DNA of 64,000 bases from Collimonas pratensis (GCF_001584185.1 NZ_CP013234.1:3038001-3102000); one strand, 5' to 3'. Shown: positions 52,601 to 62,652, counted from the stretch's first letter. The notes: a model not told the origin generated them from the sequence alone. Program-made: numbers and translations.

Positions 52601-54880
52601 TGGCGTTGTCACCGACCAGGCATAATAGCCACCTGCCGGCGTGACGGTAACCGACGTCATGCCTAGTCCCAAATGCTGACCGGCTGTGCCATTGAATGTG
52701 TAACGGCCAGTTGCACCGGCGGCCTGATTGATCACAAGTGGTGCACCGTCGATCGTCAACGCTCCTGTTGCCGGCGACAGCAACTGAATCGCCATCTGTC
52801 CGACGGCGCCGGCAGAGGGGGCCATAAATACTGTATAGGAGCCCGTTTGCGATAGGTTATTGAGTTGTACTTCTCCTGTCGGCATGTAATTGGCACCGAA
52901 ATACTGCGAAGAAACTTGCGAACCGTCTGGCGCGGCAACGATCAGCGTAGACCAATTGCCGCTAAAGGTAGAACCGGTCCAGGCCAGAGTGTAATTATCG
53001 CCAGCCGTCGCGTTGAATGTATAACGAGCATTTTGCCCGGCGCGCGCCGTTGTAAAAATCGTCGCGGCAGCATTCGCCGTCAGCGTTCCACTCACTTCAC
53101 TGGACAACGTTAACGTGCCTTGTATCGCAGAAGTTCCAGTAGTTGGCACGACCACCACTGTATAGACGCCGGCGGCAGTCAATTGCGGCAATACGCAACC
53201 ATTGCTAGCGCTGAAGCCGCCGCAGTTAACCAATGTCGTCCCGTTGGGTGCAATCACCGACCAATTTGCCGAGTCTCCGGCTGGCGTAAATGTAACACCG
53301 GAACCGCCCAATCCAAGGCGCTGACCAACTGTGCCGTTAAATGTATAACGACCTGTCGCCCCGGCGACCTGATTCATGGTCAGCGCTGCCCCATCCACCG
53401 TGAGCGTCCCTTGCGCCGGCGACAATAGTTGCAACCCCACCTGTCCTGTTCCACCACTATAAGGCACTACAGATACAGTGTAGACGCCAGTCTGCTGCAG
53501 ATTAGTGAGTTGCATTTCCCCTGTGGCACTGCTGACCGCAGAAAAATTCGGGGCTGCTATTTGCGAGCCGTCTGGCGCATAGACATACAGGTAAGACCAA
53601 TAGCCGTTGAAGGTCGCCCCTGTCCACGCCAGACTGTAATTATCGCCGGCCGTCGCTTTAAATGTGTAACTGGCGGTTTGGCCTATCCGCGTCGTCGCAA
53701 ATATCGTCGCTGCGGCATTCGGTACAAGGGTACCGCTGGCCGCACTCGACAATAGCAAGCTCATGCTTGCCGTATGACTGCCGTCGATTCCGAGCAGAAT
53801 CCTGTATGTAGCGGTTTGCGGCAGCGCTGCAAACTGGCATTTATCCACCCCAGAGAGCGAACAAGAGTTCACCACATTTCCGGTGGGACCATAAAGTCGG
53901 ATTGATACTGTCCCCGAACCACTTGGCACAGGTGCGAACGACGACATCCCGAGACTGAGTTGCTGACCCGCCGTACCATCAAACAGCAGCATGGCGTATT
54001 TACCGGCGGTATTAATGGTCGGCGTCGCCGCAACACCGTCTGCGACAATGCGGCCTGTGGTCACGACATCGGCCACCGCGATTCCTGAAGGCACCACAAA
54101 GAAATCCGCACTGCTCGTGCCGGTGCCGGTAGCAGTTTGCAAGGAGATCTTGCCGCTCTGGGCAGAACTCGGCACTGTTGCTATCGCCTGGCCCGGTGCG
54201 GTCAGCGACGTGACAACTCCACCTACACCACCAAAGAATGCCTTGTTATTGCTTATCCCTGCCTGGAAATTCGTCCCGTTAATGGTCACCGCCGTACCGG
54301 CTGCGCCTATCGTTGGCGTAAAGCTGGTAATGGTCGGCGCCGACAAGGTCGAGCCGACCGTAAAGGGTTGTGTCGACGTTACACTGCCATTCGCATTACT
54401 GACCGTGATCAAGCCAGTTGTCGCCGATGCCGGCACCGTCAGCTTAAGCTGTGATGCGCTTGCCGACGTGACCGTCGCAGCGACGTTGTTGATAGTGACT
54501 GTGTTGGAGGCGGCAATTGTACTAAAGCCACTTCCGAAGATGGTGATGTTGGTGCCGGCACCGCCGGACGTGGGGGTAAAACTACTAATGGCCAGGGTAT
54601 TGACGGTGTCAGCCTTGACGGCAGTGATATTGCCGGCAGCATCATAGGCGTATTGGGTGCTACTGCCATCGCCGGCGATCACCTGGACTAATCGGCCAAG
54701 CTCATCGTAGACATAATTCGCGCCAGCAGCATGGGCAATACCGGCACACATAAAAACAGAAGCCAGAACGGCAATGACATGGAATCGTAATACGTGCTGC
54801 AACATCAATGAAAATGCTGAAAATGCCATCTGCGCAACATGCTGCACGCGACGTGTCGCCGCGCGGTTCGAATTCGCCAT
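46601..54880 (-). CDS. Giant secreted repeat protein with RHS-like YD motif, IPT/TIG domains and alternating beta modules
   Basis: 2759 residues from the Met at 54880 (shared with its paralogue). A long signal region ends near CAGIAHAA (about residue 52). One RHS-like YD motif follows ([30 protein letters not shown]), then two IPT/TIG domains (about 95-262; [40 protein letters not shown]). After that come a first B-like module and eleven pairs of A and B modules of about 100 residues each. [73 protein letters not shown], two Cys about 8 apart, LPxLxxTGVYTVV. The A modules resemble PPC-type beta-sandwiches. No membrane anchor or known C-terminal export signal (ends IKQFGLTP). Function unknown; adhesion or a matrix role is a guess. 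Confidence 0.85.
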   Translation of the reverse strand: MANSNRAATRRVQHVAQMAFSAFSLMLQHVLRFHVIAVLASVFMCAGIAHAAGANYVYDELGRLVQVIAGDGSSTQYAYDAAGNITAVKADTVNTLAISSFTPTSGGAGTNITIFGSGFSTIAASNTVTINNVAATVTSASASQLKLTVPASATTGLITVSNANGSVTSTQPFTVGSTLSAPTITSFTPTIGAAGTAVTINGTNFQAGISNNKAFFGGVGGVVTSLTAPGQAIATVPSSAQSGKISLQTATGTGTSSADFFVVPSGIAVADVVTTGRIVADGVAATPTINTAGKYAMLLFDGTAGQQLSLGMSSFAPVPSGSGTVSIRLYGPTGNVVNSCSLSGVDKCQFAALPQTATYRILLGIDGSHTASMSLLLSSAASGTLVPNAAATIFATTRIGQTASYTFKATAGDNYSLAWTGATFNGYWSYLYVYAPDGSQIAAPNFSAVSSATGEMQLTNLQQTGVYTVSVVPYSGGTGQVGLQLLSPAQGTLTVDGAALTMNQVAGATGRYTFNGTVGQRLGLGGSGVTFTPAGDSANWSVIAPNGTTLVNCGGFSASNGCVLPQLTAAGVYTVVVVPTTGTSAIQGTLTLSSEVSGTLTANAAATIFTTARAGQNARYTFNATAGDNYTLAWTGSTFSGNWSTLIVAAPDGSQVSSQYFGANYMPTGEVQLNNLSQTGSYTVFMAPSAGAVGQMAIQLLSPATGALTIDGAPLVINQAAGATGRYTFNGTAGQHLGLGMTSVTVTPAGGYYAWSVTTPTGATLATCTGFSADSGCALPALPATGVYTVLLAPSSANSAVQGNMTLLSEVSGTLTANAAPTLFTARVGQNGRYTFNAAAGDNYTLAWTGATFGTYYNTLSVYAPDGSQVTYNFFSGYSPTGILPLNNLAQTGTYTVIVAPDTGRAGQVALQLLSPESGSLIIDGVPLAINQTAGMSGRYTFNGTVGQRLGLGVSGTSFTPSGGYTSWLVISPNGTTLKDCGNFSTDSACVLPALPTAGRYTVLVQTNATTAVQGSLLLSSEVAGLLTANAAATTFTAARPGQNARYTFNATSGDNYTLAWTGNTLGGTSSNLSVYAPNGAQIASTYYFGAASGASGELQLANLAETGTYAVTITPYGGVTGQVAVQLLSPAAGVLNADGAALTINQVAGSIGKYTFGGSIGQRLGLGISNATLTPAGGYISWSIVGPSGATLKDCGTFTTDSSCVLPQLNVTGVYTVVMTASNATIALQGNLTLSNELGGTLTANTAASTFTTARPGQNARYTFSATSGDNYSLVWTGSTFAGSANILYVYAPDGSQIAAPNFGAANGPAGEIQLTNLSQTGVYSVFIVPNGGVTGQMTIQLLAPATGEITIDSTALAINQVAGGTGRYTFAGTTGQHLGLGISGVVFTPTAGASLTIALLDPENRAIFTCGGFTANASCNLPALPADGTYTMVLTSGPTTAVKANLILSTEITGTLVVSAPAKSSLFTRVGQNGRYTFEATAGQNLSVNVSGSTFATSGNVATVYAPDGTAIGSETFGNTANGALTLTNLSQTGTYTIFVDPYQADTGQLSVSVILTGTTPTTPGTSDGVLVVDGDPLTVTLADSQVGVYTFSGIVGQSVGFGFSGIASNIQNSYEVYTPAGSILLSDYWRQGNGGDRIPVLPMTGTYKVAVKAHGGAPINITLTLSSDVVGNLAQNAAPVTLTTTRNGQNGRYTFSATAGANYDLVWANATYKGYWSTFTVFAPDGTQIGSANFSSDSNQTGDILLNNLTQTGTYTVAVVPNAGNAGSVALQLLSPAAGSLTADGPPLAISLAAGASGQYTFSGIVGQRLGLALSGLSTTPAGGSVTWSVIAPNGSTMAACGSISTDNGCVLPKLPATGTYTIAVSPNGTPTTVQAALTLSSEVTGVLTANAAATTMQTTRVGQNGRYTFTANAGDNYSLVWTGATFNGNWSTFYLYAPDGSQMTTQSFSASYSAGEIPLSNLSQTGTYTLFAVPYAGGTGQVALQLLAPATGSLTVDGPPLTINQAAGENGQYTFNGTIGQQLGLGISGVSFPPSGSSANWSVIGPNGGVVSTCGYGYFSSDSSCGLPQLYANGIYTVVITQTNATAATKATLTLSSNVSDTLTANAAATTFTTARVGQNGKYTFNANAGDNYSLAWSGATFNGYWSNIYVYAPDGSQIASSNFSAYSNSSGEIQLNSLPQAGAYTVLIVPASGGTGQVTLQLLSPASGALTINGTPLAMSQVAGATGRYTFNGMAGQQLGLGISGTTITPASSSLNWSIIAPNGTTLITCSGGLSADGGCALPRLPVTGTYTVMLIPNTGTTAIQGTLSLSSEVTGTLSANAAASTIVTARSGQNARYTFSAATGDSYSLTWTGETYKGAWTYLYVYAPDGSQIASTYTSSDYNPSGGIQLNNLPQAGTYTVFAVPYAGQIGQIALQLLSPVTAPLTVDGTPLAINQMPGAIGKYTFNGTIGQRIGLGISGVKFTPGGGYVNWTVIAPNGSLLKDCNSFSTDSGCVLPQLNATGVYTVVLIPSNVTTAIQGTLSLSTEVAGTLTANAAATAFATARAGQNGRYTFTANAGDNYNLTWAGSTFHGTWSYLYVYAPDGSQVAGPYFDDVNQPSGIVALHNLSQTGTYTVFIVPYAGGVGQVALQLLSPATGALTVDGTPLTINLVAGQSGSYSFSGTVGQYLKVALSGITVTPVNASVTVSVIGPNGVAVGSPVGAAGAVNWNVPEVSSGSTGLPSTGNYTVIINPNSAGTAFSGALSIKQFGLTP

Positions 54881-55530
54881 CTGCCCTGCTCCCTGACCCA
54901 GTTTTATTTTTGCCAACAAAGAAATAACGTTGACGAGTTCTTTCACTCAAGCTATTTCAGTAGTGAAGCAAATGGCAAATGATGAAGCTACACTTAGTTA
55001 CGCTCTGAAATATATCTCTACGCCAACATTATGATTGATTAACAATTGCTATCAAATGGTCTATATAAAAAAAACTTCATTGTTGAAATTTTGCAACCTG
55101 GAAAGATTTTTTGTAAGCAATGTTGACTGAAATCAACTGAACGGCTAACAATAAAAATTGTCTACACGTTACCGAAACCTAGCGTCACTCACTAGGAGTG
55201 AGAATTACCTCTATTTTCTGATTTAAGTAAAAATAGAATAGGGATAACTCGCAGCCAACGTTGATTACAGTGGTTCCGCGTCTCCGCTCCATTACCGAGA
55301 TTGGCCGCATCCCCACTCCGTTGAATCGAAAATCATATCGCTGGCCATTCGCTCTCTTCGGCAAAATACTGCCCGTTGTAGCAAGCACATTAAACTCTCC
55401 CTACGCCCAGACCAATTGCGAGTCTTCAGTACATCGACGTAAAAGTTCAGTAGGCGACAGAACAAGCGTCCAGAATGTGTAGAACACTATATATCCACAG
55501 CAATTCGGTAACTTACGGCCCAGCAATTGA
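54881..55530. other. Intergenic region between the two giant genes
   Basis: About 650 bp, AT-rich near the upstream end of the 2759-residue gene. The 22 codons before the Met at 54880 are open but have no paralogous start beyond that point. No RNA gene or clear terminator seen. Short open frames here lack support. Confidence 0.4.
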
Positions 55531-58500
55531 TTAATTGCGATTAGGAAACGGCGTGGACGGCGGAGTAAAGTTGGCCGTATGTCGCACGATGCCCGTCGTG
55601 ATCCGCACATTGCTCAAATACCCATGGAAAAATTCGTCATCTGGCGCGACTTGCGCTGGATTCGCCATACCCAGACGAACCGGTGCAGTTGTATCGGCTG
55701 CCGTATTCGGCCCGACAGCCTCATACACTTTGACGCCATTCATAAATTGCCGCACCACGCCTGTCGAAATATCCTTCGATATCTCTATGTGGCTCCAAGT
55801 TGCTACAGGAATCTTAGTATTGGTTATTTGCAGCGTGCCGTTATAAAAGCCAAACCGGTCGTCTGTATTATTGATAAAAACTTCGTATTCTGCGGTACTG
55901 CCCTCGGTTGAAATACGTTTGGACACGATGGTGCGCCAGCGCCCCGATGCGGTCGCCGACATATACACCCAGAAATCAATCGTGAATGATTTACCCGCAA
56001 TCCTTAAATCGGCGGCATCCGGTGTATCCGCATAGTCGCCGTTGCCATCGAATTTGAATGCCGTGCCTGATGCGTCTCCTGGATTGCCCGCGGCATTCGA
56101 CTCCTGCGCATTACCGTGCGCAGTCCAGGCATGCGCGCCTGTTTCATCAATGATGGACGGCGAACCATTCTGACCTGCAAAGCGTAGCAAGGATGCAACA
56201 TTACTCCAGGCAGGATCACCCTGAACGGCTGGAGAAAGATTCGGAAGTGGTGTAGGCGGAGGGACAAAATTGGCCGTATGCCGCACAACGCCCGTCGTTA
56301 TCCGCACATTGCTCAAATACCCATGGAAAAATTCGTCATCTGGCGCGACTTGCGCCGGATTCGCCATGCCCAGACGAACCGGTGCAGTTGTATCGGCTGC
56401 CGTATTCGGCCCAACAGCCTCATACACTTTGACGCCATTCATAAATTGCCGCACCATGCCCGTCGAAATATCTTTCGATATCTCTATGTGGGTCCAAGTT
56501 GCTACAGGAATCTTGGTATTGGTTATTTGCAGCGTGCCGTTATAAAAGCCAAACCGGTCGTCTGTATTATTGATAAAAACTTCGTATTCTGCGGTACTGC
56601 CCTCGGTTGAAATACGTTTGGACACGATGGTGCGCCAGCGCCCCGATGCGGTCGCCGACATATACACCCAGAAATCAATCGTGAATGATTTACCCGCAAT
56701 CCTTAAATCGGCGGCATCCGGTGTATCCGCATAGTCGCCGTTGCCATCGAATTTGAATGCCGTACCTGATGCGTCTCCTGGATTGCCTGCGGCATTCGAT
56801 TCTTGCGCATTGCCGTGCGCAGTCCAGACATGCTCTCCTGTTGCATCAGCAATCGCGGAAGAACCATTCGCACCATTCAAACGCAGCAGCGACGAGACGT
56901 TGCCCCACAACGGATCGCCATAAGCACCTGCAGGCAGGTGGTTCGTTTGCGACAACTGCAGCGTCACTTGTCCACCCGGCCCACCCGGGCATGGGACCAC
57001 GGCTACCGTATAGCTGCCGGTCTGCGCCAGATTGTTGAGTGGGAGGCTTCCCGCCGGGTTGCCATTACCAAAAGGCTGGGACGAAGAAAGCTGGGTGCCG
57101 TCCGGGTTATATACATACAGGTAGGAGCAGCTCCCGTTGATCGTGGCACCATTCCATGCCAGGCTGTAGCTGTCGCCGGCTGCAGCACTCAGCTTGTAAC
57201 GCCCTGTTTGACCCACCCGCGTCGTAACGAAGGTGGTTGCTACATCAGGCGTCAATATGCCAGCCACCTGGCTCGACAACGTCAATGCGCCTTGCGTCGC
57301 AGTTGTCGCATCGCGCGGAACAACCAGCACCGTGTACATGCCGGTCGCATTCAACTGCGGTAAAATGCAAGCACTTGCCGCAGAAAAATCCGTGCAGCCG
57401 TTAAAAAAAGTACTGCCGTCCGGCCCAAGCACCGACCAGCCGACTGAACCACCACTGCTCAGCACTGCCCCCAGATCCAGTTGCTGACCAACTATGCCGC
57501 TGAACGTGTAGCGACCATTTTGACCAGCCAGTTGACTAATTGCCAGCGGCGAGCCATCGACTGCTAAAGCACCGGCGACATTTGACAGCAGCCGAACCCC
57601 TGCCTGCCCAGTGCCGCCATAAGAAGGCACAAGGATCGCCACATAGGTACCGGCCTGCGTCAAGTTGTTCAATTGGATTTCACCTGCTGGCGAGCTACCG
57701 TCGAAAAACTGACGAATAATTTGTGAACCATCCGGTGCATAAACTGCCAGATATGCCCAAGAGCCGTTGCCTGGACCATCGTCAAAGGCCGGCGCACTCC
57801 AAACAAGGCTATAGCTATCACCCGCAGTCGCATTGAAACTATAAAATCCAGTTTGTCCTACTCGCGTCGTAGTAAAGACCGTCGTCGCGGCATTTGGCGT
57901 GAGAGTTCCCGTCACATGACTGGATAAGGTCAACGCGCCCTGCAACACAATCGTCGAATCATGCGGCACCACCAGCACTGTGTATGTACCCACAGTATTC
58001 AACGGCGGGGGTATGCAGGCACTTCTAGGCGTAAAGTCAATGCAACCACCAAAAAAAGTGCTGCCGTCCGGAGCAAGTACAGACCAGCCGACAGAGCCCG
58101 AGGTTGAAAAGAGCGCCCCTAGATCAATTCTCTGACCTACTGTTCCATTAAACGTATATCGACCGTTTTGACCAGCCATTTGATTGATGGTCAACGGCGC
58201 ACCATCTAACGCCAATGCACCTGTTGCCGGAGCCAATAACTGAATTGCGACCTGCCCAATTCCTCCGCCACATGGGACAACAAGCACAGCATAGGTACCG
58301 GATTGCGATAAATTGTTAAGCTGTATTTCCCCCCTCGGCTGATCAGGGCCAAAATTTTGCACGGCGACCTGAGAACCATCTGGCGCGTAGACATACAATT
58401 GAGACCAATAACCGTAAATAGTGGAATCGCGCCAAATCAGATTGTAGCTATCCCCAGCTTCCGCCGTAAAAGTGTAGCGACCGTTCTGGCCATTTCTCCC

Positions 58501-60030
58501 TGTCGCAAACGTCGTCGCAGCAGCATTAGGTATCAATGTCCCCATTACATTGCTTGATAACGACATTGAGCCTTGCAATACTGTGGTTGCAGCGGTTGGG
58601 GTCAACAGGACTGTGTACACTCCGGTAGCAATCAATTGCGGCAGTATGCAACCACCACCAGGTGTGTAACTGCTGCAGCTGGTCAATGTCGTACCGTCTG
58701 GGGCTAAAACCGACCAGTTTACATCTCCCGATCGAACCGGATCGAAATGAACACCTAAACCGAGGCGCTGACCAATTACACCATCAAAGGTGTAGCGTCC
58801 GTTTTGACCCGCCAATTGATTAAGCGGCATCGGCAAATCATCAATCCTCAATATGCCGGTTGCAACATTAGGCGTCGTGCCGGTATTGACGACACTCGAC
58901 AGTAGCAAGCTCATACTGGCCGTATGGCTGCTATCAATACCGACCAGAATTCGATACGTCCCGTTATATGGCAAAGCAGAAAATTGGCATCCGTTCGGAT
59001 CAGGTAGCGAGCAAGAACTCAAGATTTTCCCACCCGGGTCGTAGAGATGGATTGAGACCCATCCTGAGCCACTCGGAGTCGGTGTAAAGACCGGCATGGC
59101 AAGACTGAGCTGCTGACCGGAAGTGCCATCGAACAGCAGCATCGCATATTTGCCTGCTGTATTAATCGTGGGCGATACCGCCGCCCCACCTATGGTGATG
59201 CGCCCAGTAGTGACGACATCCGCCACCGCGACGCCAGCAGGCACGACAAAGAAATCGGAACTGCTCGTACTTATACCGGCAGTCGTTTGCAGGGTCACTT
59301 TCCCAGATTGTGCAGAACTGGATACTACAGCGACGGCTTGACCAGGTAGTGTCAGCGAGGTGATAACACCGTTTACACCACCAAATGACACCTTGTTATT
59401 GCTGATCCCTGCCTGGAAATTCGTCCCGTTGATGGTCACCGCCGTGCCGGCTGCGCCTACCGTTGGCGTAAAACTGGCAATGGTCGGCGCCGACAAAGTC
59501 GAGCCGACTGTAAATGCCTGCGTCGACGTTACACTGCCGTTCGCATTGCTGACCGTGATCAGGCCAGTTGTCGCCGATGCCGGCACCGTCAGCTTAAGCT
59601 GTGATGCGCTAGCCGACGTGACCGCCGCAGCGACATTGTTGATAGTGACCGTGTTGGAGGCGGCAGTTGGACTAAAGCCACTTCCGAAGACCGTAACGTT
59701 AATACCAGTGCCGCCGGAAGTGGGAGTAAAACTGCTGATCGCCAGGGTGTTGACGGCGTCGGCCTTGACGGCGGTGATATTGCCTGCAGCATCATAGACG
59801 TATTGGGTGCTGCTGCCATCGCCGACGATCACTTGAACTAATCGACTAAGTTCATCGTAGATATAATTCGCGCCGGCAGCATGGGCAATACCAGCACACA
59901 TAAAAATAGAAGCCAGAACGGCAACGACATGGAATCGCAATACGTGCTGCAACATCAATGAAAATGCTGAAAATATCATCTGCACAACATGCTGCACGCG
60001 ACGTGTCGCCGCGCGGTTCGAATTCGCCAT
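55531..60030 (-). CDS. Second giant secreted protein, paralogue ending in two LamG-like domains
   Basis: 1499 residues. The first 370 or so residues (signal region, YD motif YIYDELSRLVQVIVGDGSST, two IPT/TIG domains, first B-like module) are nearly identical in DNA to the paralogue at 46601-54880. Then come three B and three A modules, and finally two concanavalin/LamG-like domains (AFKFDGNGDYADTPDAADLR, FTIDFWVYMSATASGRWRTI, LSNVRITTGVVRHTANF) of about 233 residues. The two LamG copies differ at only a few bases, so the duplication is recent. Such domains bind sugars or proteins at surfaces. It is in tandem with its paralogue, same strand. Confidence 0.85.
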   Translation of the reverse strand: MANSNRAATRRVQHVVQMIFSAFSLMLQHVLRFHVVAVLASIFMCAGIAHAAGANYIYDELSRLVQVIVGDGSSTQYVYDAAGNITAVKADAVNTLAISSFTPTSGGTGINVTVFGSGFSPTAASNTVTINNVAAAVTSASASQLKLTVPASATTGLITVSNANGSVTSTQAFTVGSTLSAPTIASFTPTVGAAGTAVTINGTNFQAGISNNKVSFGGVNGVITSLTLPGQAVAVVSSSAQSGKVTLQTTAGISTSSSDFFVVPAGVAVADVVTTGRITIGGAAVSPTINTAGKYAMLLFDGTSGQQLSLAMPVFTPTPSGSGWVSIHLYDPGGKILSSCSLPDPNGCQFSALPYNGTYRILVGIDSSHTASMSLLLSSVVNTGTTPNVATGILRIDDLPMPLNQLAGQNGRYTFDGVIGQRLGLGVHFDPVRSGDVNWSVLAPDGTTLTSCSSYTPGGGCILPQLIATGVYTVLLTPTAATTVLQGSMSLSSNVMGTLIPNAAATTFATGRNGQNGRYTFTAEAGDSYNLIWRDSTIYGYWSQLYVYAPDGSQVAVQNFGPDQPRGEIQLNNLSQSGTYAVLVVPCGGGIGQVAIQLLAPATGALALDGAPLTINQMAGQNGRYTFNGTVGQRIDLGALFSTSGSVGWSVLAPDGSTFFGGCIDFTPRSACIPPPLNTVGTYTVLVVPHDSTIVLQGALTLSSHVTGTLTPNAATTVFTTTRVGQTGFYSFNATAGDSYSLVWSAPAFDDGPGNGSWAYLAVYAPDGSQIIRQFFDGSSPAGEIQLNNLTQAGTYVAILVPSYGGTGQAGVRLLSNVAGALAVDGSPLAISQLAGQNGRYTFSGIVGQQLDLGAVLSSGGSVGWSVLGPDGSTFFNGCTDFSAASACILPQLNATGMYTVLVVPRDATTATQGALTLSSQVAGILTPDVATTFVTTRVGQTGRYKLSAAAGDSYSLAWNGATINGSCSYLYVYNPDGTQLSSSQPFGNGNPAGSLPLNNLAQTGSYTVAVVPCPGGPGGQVTLQLSQTNHLPAGAYGDPLWGNVSSLLRLNGANGSSAIADATGEHVWTAHGNAQESNAAGNPGDASGTAFKFDGNGDYADTPDAADLRIAGKSFTIDFWVYMSATASGRWRTIVSKRISTEGSTAEYEVFINNTDDRFGFYNGTLQITNTKIPVATWTHIEISKDISTGMVRQFMNGVKVYEAVGPNTAADTTAPVRLGMANPAQVAPDDEFFHGYLSNVRITTGVVRHTANFVPPPTPLPNLSPAVQGDPAWSNVASLLRFAGQNGSPSIIDETGAHAWTAHGNAQESNAAGNPGDASGTAFKFDGNGDYADTPDAADLRIAGKSFTIDFWVYMSATASGRWRTIVSKRISTEGSTAEYEVFINNTDDRFGFYNGTLQITNTKIPVATWSHIEISKDISTGVVRQFMNGVKVYEAVGPNTAADTTAPVRLGMANPAQVAPDDEFFHGYLSNVRITTGIVRHTANFTPPSTPFPNRN
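55560..56960 (-). repeat. 699-bp tandem duplication encoding the LamG-like domains
   Basis: The text from about 55560 recurs 699 bp further on (from about 56260) with scattered substitutions only, most of them silent. Confidence 0.85.
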
Positions 60031-60090
60031 CTGTCCTGCTCCCTGACCCAATTTTATTTTTAGCGAAAAATATTCAGTATTTTGTTCAAA

Positions 60091-60288
60091 TTAGCCGCTT
60101 TCAGTGATGCAGCGGTTACGTCCATCACCGAGACCACCTGCGAAAATAAGCACATCCAAGCGCCCCGTTTCAATTCCCAAAGTCCCAACCACCGCTCCGC
60201 CGATTTCTCCAGCAATTGAGGCACCAGCTGCACCTTTTCCATTGAAATCACCATAACCAATCAGATTACCATCGACATAGCCGTAATT
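60091..60288 (-). pseudogene. Orphan C-terminal tip of an RHS-type protein
   Basis: 65 codons ending in a proper stop: NYGYVDGNLIGYGDFNGKGA, AGASIAGEIGGAVVGTLGIE, LIFAGGLGDGRNRCITESG. The first part matches the end of an RHS core (Y-G-Y-V-x-G-N-P-I-x-Y-x-D-P-x-G) running into a variable tip. A stop codon just upstream and the missing core make it a displaced remnant. It ends 61 bp before the giant gene start. Confidence 0.6.
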
Positions 60289-60571
60289 TTTGACCTATAT
60301 CGTCCCCGATCACTGACAATTTATCCTATTCATAGACCGCTAATTTTTGTATGATTTTTGTATACGAAACACGATTGCTTCGAACAAAACGTAAAAACCA
60401 ATCATCATCACAAAAAAACCAAAATCCTTTACTAAGCGATCCAATCCGATTACAAAAAATACCAGTAGAAGGAATAGACATGCACGTATTCTATTTACTT
60501 GGAATAAGATTAATTTCAAGACAGAAAATTGCTGTCGAATCAGTGTCGCGGCGACCAAAAGTAACAAGGAA

Positions 60572-60574
60572 CTT
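60572..60574. repeat. IS3 target duplication CTT, left copy
   Basis: CTT at 60572-60574 matches 61835-61837. Three bases is usual for IS3 elements. Confidence 0.8.
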
Positions 60575-60607
60575 TGAGGTGTACTGTCAATAACGGACAC
60601 TTCCGTC

Positions 60608-61468
60608 TCAAGCGGCCAGCTCAGTTTTTCTGAAATTCTCAGTGAACTGTGCCGGCGAAATATAGCCAAGGCGCGAATGACGCCGCTGGCGGTTGTAGAA
60701 AATTTCGATGTACTCCTTGATTGCCGATTCGGCGTCGGCACGGGTCGCATATCTCTGATGATGAATCATCTCGTTCTTCAGACTTCCCCAAAAACTCTCC
60801 ATAGGGGCATTGTCGTAGCAGTTTCCCTTACGCGACATGGAAGGCAGCATGCCAAACTGCTCGACCAGCTTCCGGTAGTCGTCAGCACAGTACTGGCTAC
60901 CTCTGTCCGAGTGATGAATCAGGCCCGGTGCTGGCCGCTTGTTGCGCACTGCCCGCCACAGAGCCTGCGCCGTCAGCTCCTGCGTCATGCGTGCTCCCAT
61001 CGCATAGCCAACTATCTCGCATGTGAAGACGTCCTTGATGCCCGCCAGGTAAAGCCAGCCTTCGCCGGTCGATACATACGTTATGTCAGTTACCCAGGCT
61101 TCATCAGGCCGCGTCGGGGCAAACGTCTGATTCAACAGGTTCTCCGCCACCGGAAAGCCGTGCTTCGAATTCGTGGTGGCTTTGAACTTGCGCTTTTGCT
61201 TGCAGCGCAGGCCCAGTTCCCGTCGCAGCCGCACGATACGGTCGCGTCCCGTGTCGAACCCCTGCGCGACCAGTTCCGGCCACATGCGCAGTGGCCCATA
61301 GGTTTCCCGCGCCTGGACATGAGCAGCCTTGATCGCCACCTTCAGGCGTTCATCGTCCCGCATACGCTGTGAAGGCGCGCGCCCCAGCCATGCATAAAAA
61401 CCACTGCGCGACACGTCAAAAACGCGGCACAGCAGGGCCAGAGGAAAGTCGGGTCGCATGGCGTTCAC
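60608..61468 (-). CDS. IS3 transposase OrfB
   Basis: 286 residues. HTH_21-type N-terminus (LALLCRVFDVSRSGFYAWLG), then an rve integrase core with the DDE triad: Asp in VTDITYVSTGEGWLYLAG, Asp in LIHHSDRGSQYCADDYRK, Glu in CYDNAPMESFWGSLKNEM. It ends RRHSRLGYISPAQF, the usual close. Expressed as an OrfAB fusion by frameshifting in this family. Confidence 0.95.
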   Translation of the reverse strand: MNAMRPDFPLALLCRVFDVSRSGFYAWLGRAPSQRMRDDERLKVAIKAAHVQARETYGPLRMWPELVAQGFDTGRDRIVRLRRELGLRCKQKRKFKATTNSKHGFPVAENLLNQTFAPTRPDEAWVTDITYVSTGEGWLYLAGIKDVFTCEIVGYAMGARMTQELTAQALWRAVRNKRPAPGLIHHSDRGSQYCADDYRKLVEQFGMLPSMSRKGNCYDNAPMESFWGSLKNEMIHHQRYATRADAESAIKEYIEIFYNRQRRHSRLGYISPAQFTENFRKTELAA

Positions 61469-61773
61469 TTGCGCGTACTGGGCAGCGACTCCCGTGCAAA
61501 GTACGCGGTGGCCTTTTTTAACACGTCTCGTTCCATGTTCGACTCGGCCAATTCTCTGCGCAACCTCGCAACCTCTACCTCCAGCTCGGGAACCGTTCGA
61601 CTGCCAGGCGCCGCAGCGCCTCCATTGCCGCGCTTTGCTGCGCTCACCCAGTTACCCAGTGTCCCCTTGGGCATTGCGATCCGCTGCGCCGCCTCTTCTA
61701 GCGATAGCCCTTGTGCCAACACCAGTTTGACCGCTTCAGCCCGGAATTCCGGCGTGTACGTCTTCAATTTCAT
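61465..61773 (-). CDS. IS3 OrfA (HTH_Tnp_1)
   Basis: 102 residues. Helix-turn-helix (YTPEFRAEAVKLVLAQGLSL-EEAAQRIAMPKGTLGNWV) and a leucine-zipper part (VEVARLRRELAESNMERDVL). An AAAAAAG slippery stretch at 61513-61519 (minus strand) near its end is the likely -1 frameshift site into orfB, with which it overlaps. Confidence 0.93.
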   Translation of the reverse strand: MKLKTYTPEFRAEAVKLVLAQGLSLEEAAQRIAMPKGTLGNWVSAAKRGNGGAAAPGSRTVPELEVEVARLRRELAESNMERDVLKKATAYFARESLPSTRK

Positions 61774-61834
61774 TTCAGTTCTCCCTTTGATAAGTTTATC
61801 AAATAGAAGTGTCCGAAAATGTCAGGCTACCTCA

Positions 61835-61837
61835 CTT
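61835..61837. repeat. IS3 target duplication CTT, right copy
   Basis: Identical to 60572-60574. Confidence 0.8.
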
Positions 61838-61940
61838 AGAGTCGCAGGAAACAACGCGGTTTTTGATGAAATCATCAGTAAAAGCAGACTGGTAATTAAC
61901 CAAAAAATGAATACCTGATAGATAGATTTTTTAAAAAGGC

Positions 61941-62084
61941 TCATTTCTCACACCCGCATATCTTATTCAGGGCAAGCCCTCTTAAAGCATCGCCAAGGGT
62001 TGAAAATATTACATTAGTTGCAACAGATGCACCGCCACCTGCCATTGCACCAACCGCAGCCCCCAAAAATATTTTCCCGCCATA
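61941..62084 (-). pseudogene. C-terminal tail of an RHS-type toxin, fused to a transposase fragment
   Basis: About 47 residues after an S-G-L: YGGKIFLGAAVGAMAGG-GASVATNVIF and LRGLALNKICGCEK, then TGA. The Gly/Ala-rich hydrophobic stretch looks like a glycine-zipper membrane segment. In RHS proteins D-P-L-G-L directly precedes the variable tip; here the preceding text is IS5 transposase ending in ASGL, so the two were joined at a shared GL. The stop overlaps the start of the split membrane gene. Confidence 0.6.
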
Positions 62085-62652
62085 AAGACCCGACGCAGCA
62101 TCTGCCCCGATGTGGCCCTTCATGCGAAAGTGCCAGTCATTGCCTTTCTTCGACTGATGCATTTCCGGATCGCGTGCCTTGTCACGGTTCTTCGTCGATG
62201 GTGGCGCAACAATCAGCGTGGCGTCAACGATTGTGCCTTCGCACATCAGCAAGCCTTTGGCGGCAAGATGGGCATTGATCGTGTCGAATATCTTGCGTGT
62301 CAGGTCGTGGGTTTCCAGCAGTCGGCGAAATTTCAGCAGCGTCGTCGCATCCGGCGCCGATTCGCGGTTAAGATCGATTTCGACAAAACCGCGGATGGCC
62401 TGACTGTCGTAGATCGCATCTTCAATACCTTCATCGGACAGGCCGAAACACTGCTGCGCTACGTACATCCGCAACATCCGCGCCAGCCCAATCGGCGGTC
62501 GGCCGGCGCCTTCAGCTTTTGGATAAAACGGCGCAATTTCCTTCCACAGCGCCACCCAAGGCGTCGCCGCATCAATCTCTGCCAGGAAAGCGGTCGCGCC
62601 GTGTCAACTTCTTCTTCGCCGCATATTCAAGATCCGAAAAACTCTTTTGCAT
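62085..62652 (-). pseudogene. IS5-family transposase, N-terminal fragment
   Basis: Starts MQKSFSDLEYAAKKKLTRRD at 62652. One extra base near 62595 breaks the frame, and the rest (VALWKEIAPFYPKAEGAGRP; ARMLRMYVAQQCFGLSDEGI; VDATLIVAPPSTKNRDKARD; HFRMKGHIGADAASGL) continues in the next frame until the join with the toxin tail. About half of the protein is missing. Confidence 0.85.

Larger units (their letters stand above)
60575..61834 (-). mobile_element. Complete IS3-family insertion sequence
   Basis: 1260 bp. Imperfect inverted repeats of about 29 bp begin TGAGGT and share CGGACACTTC (60575-60603; 61806-61834 reversed). It carries orfA and orfB in the minus direction with a programmed frameshift site. 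Flanked by CTT on both sides. It interrupts a small membrane protein gene that becomes continuous when the element is removed. Confidence 0.9.
60340..61944 (-). pseudogene. Membrane protein (probable toxin immunity gene) split by IS3
   Basis: Upstream part 61944-61835, downstream part 60574-60340. Removing the IS3 element and one copy of CTT joins them in frame as a 114-residue protein with about four membrane helices (MSLFKKSIYQVFIFWLITSL; LLLLVAATLIRQQF; ACLFLLLVFFVIG; FGFFVMMIGFYVLFEA). Its ATG overlaps the stop of the toxin tail (ATGA), the typical effector-immunity arrangement. A membrane immunity protein is expected for a pore-forming toxin. The assignment is by context; no family recognised. 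Confidence 0.7.

Noticed and set aside
53991..54647. 218-codon frame opposite the IPT/TIG part of the giant protein, and the matching frame at 59360-59797
   Set aside because: Both are antisense shadows of the same duplicated DNA.
55185..55388. Short minus-strand frame between the giant genes
   Set aside because: A few words look RHS-like (NGQRYDFRFNGVG) but too little to claim.
60585..61824. Shorter IS3 boundaries at TGTCA
   Set aside because: Those ends give no target duplication and break the rejoined frame; extending the repeats to TGAGGT gives CTT on both sides and an intact frame.
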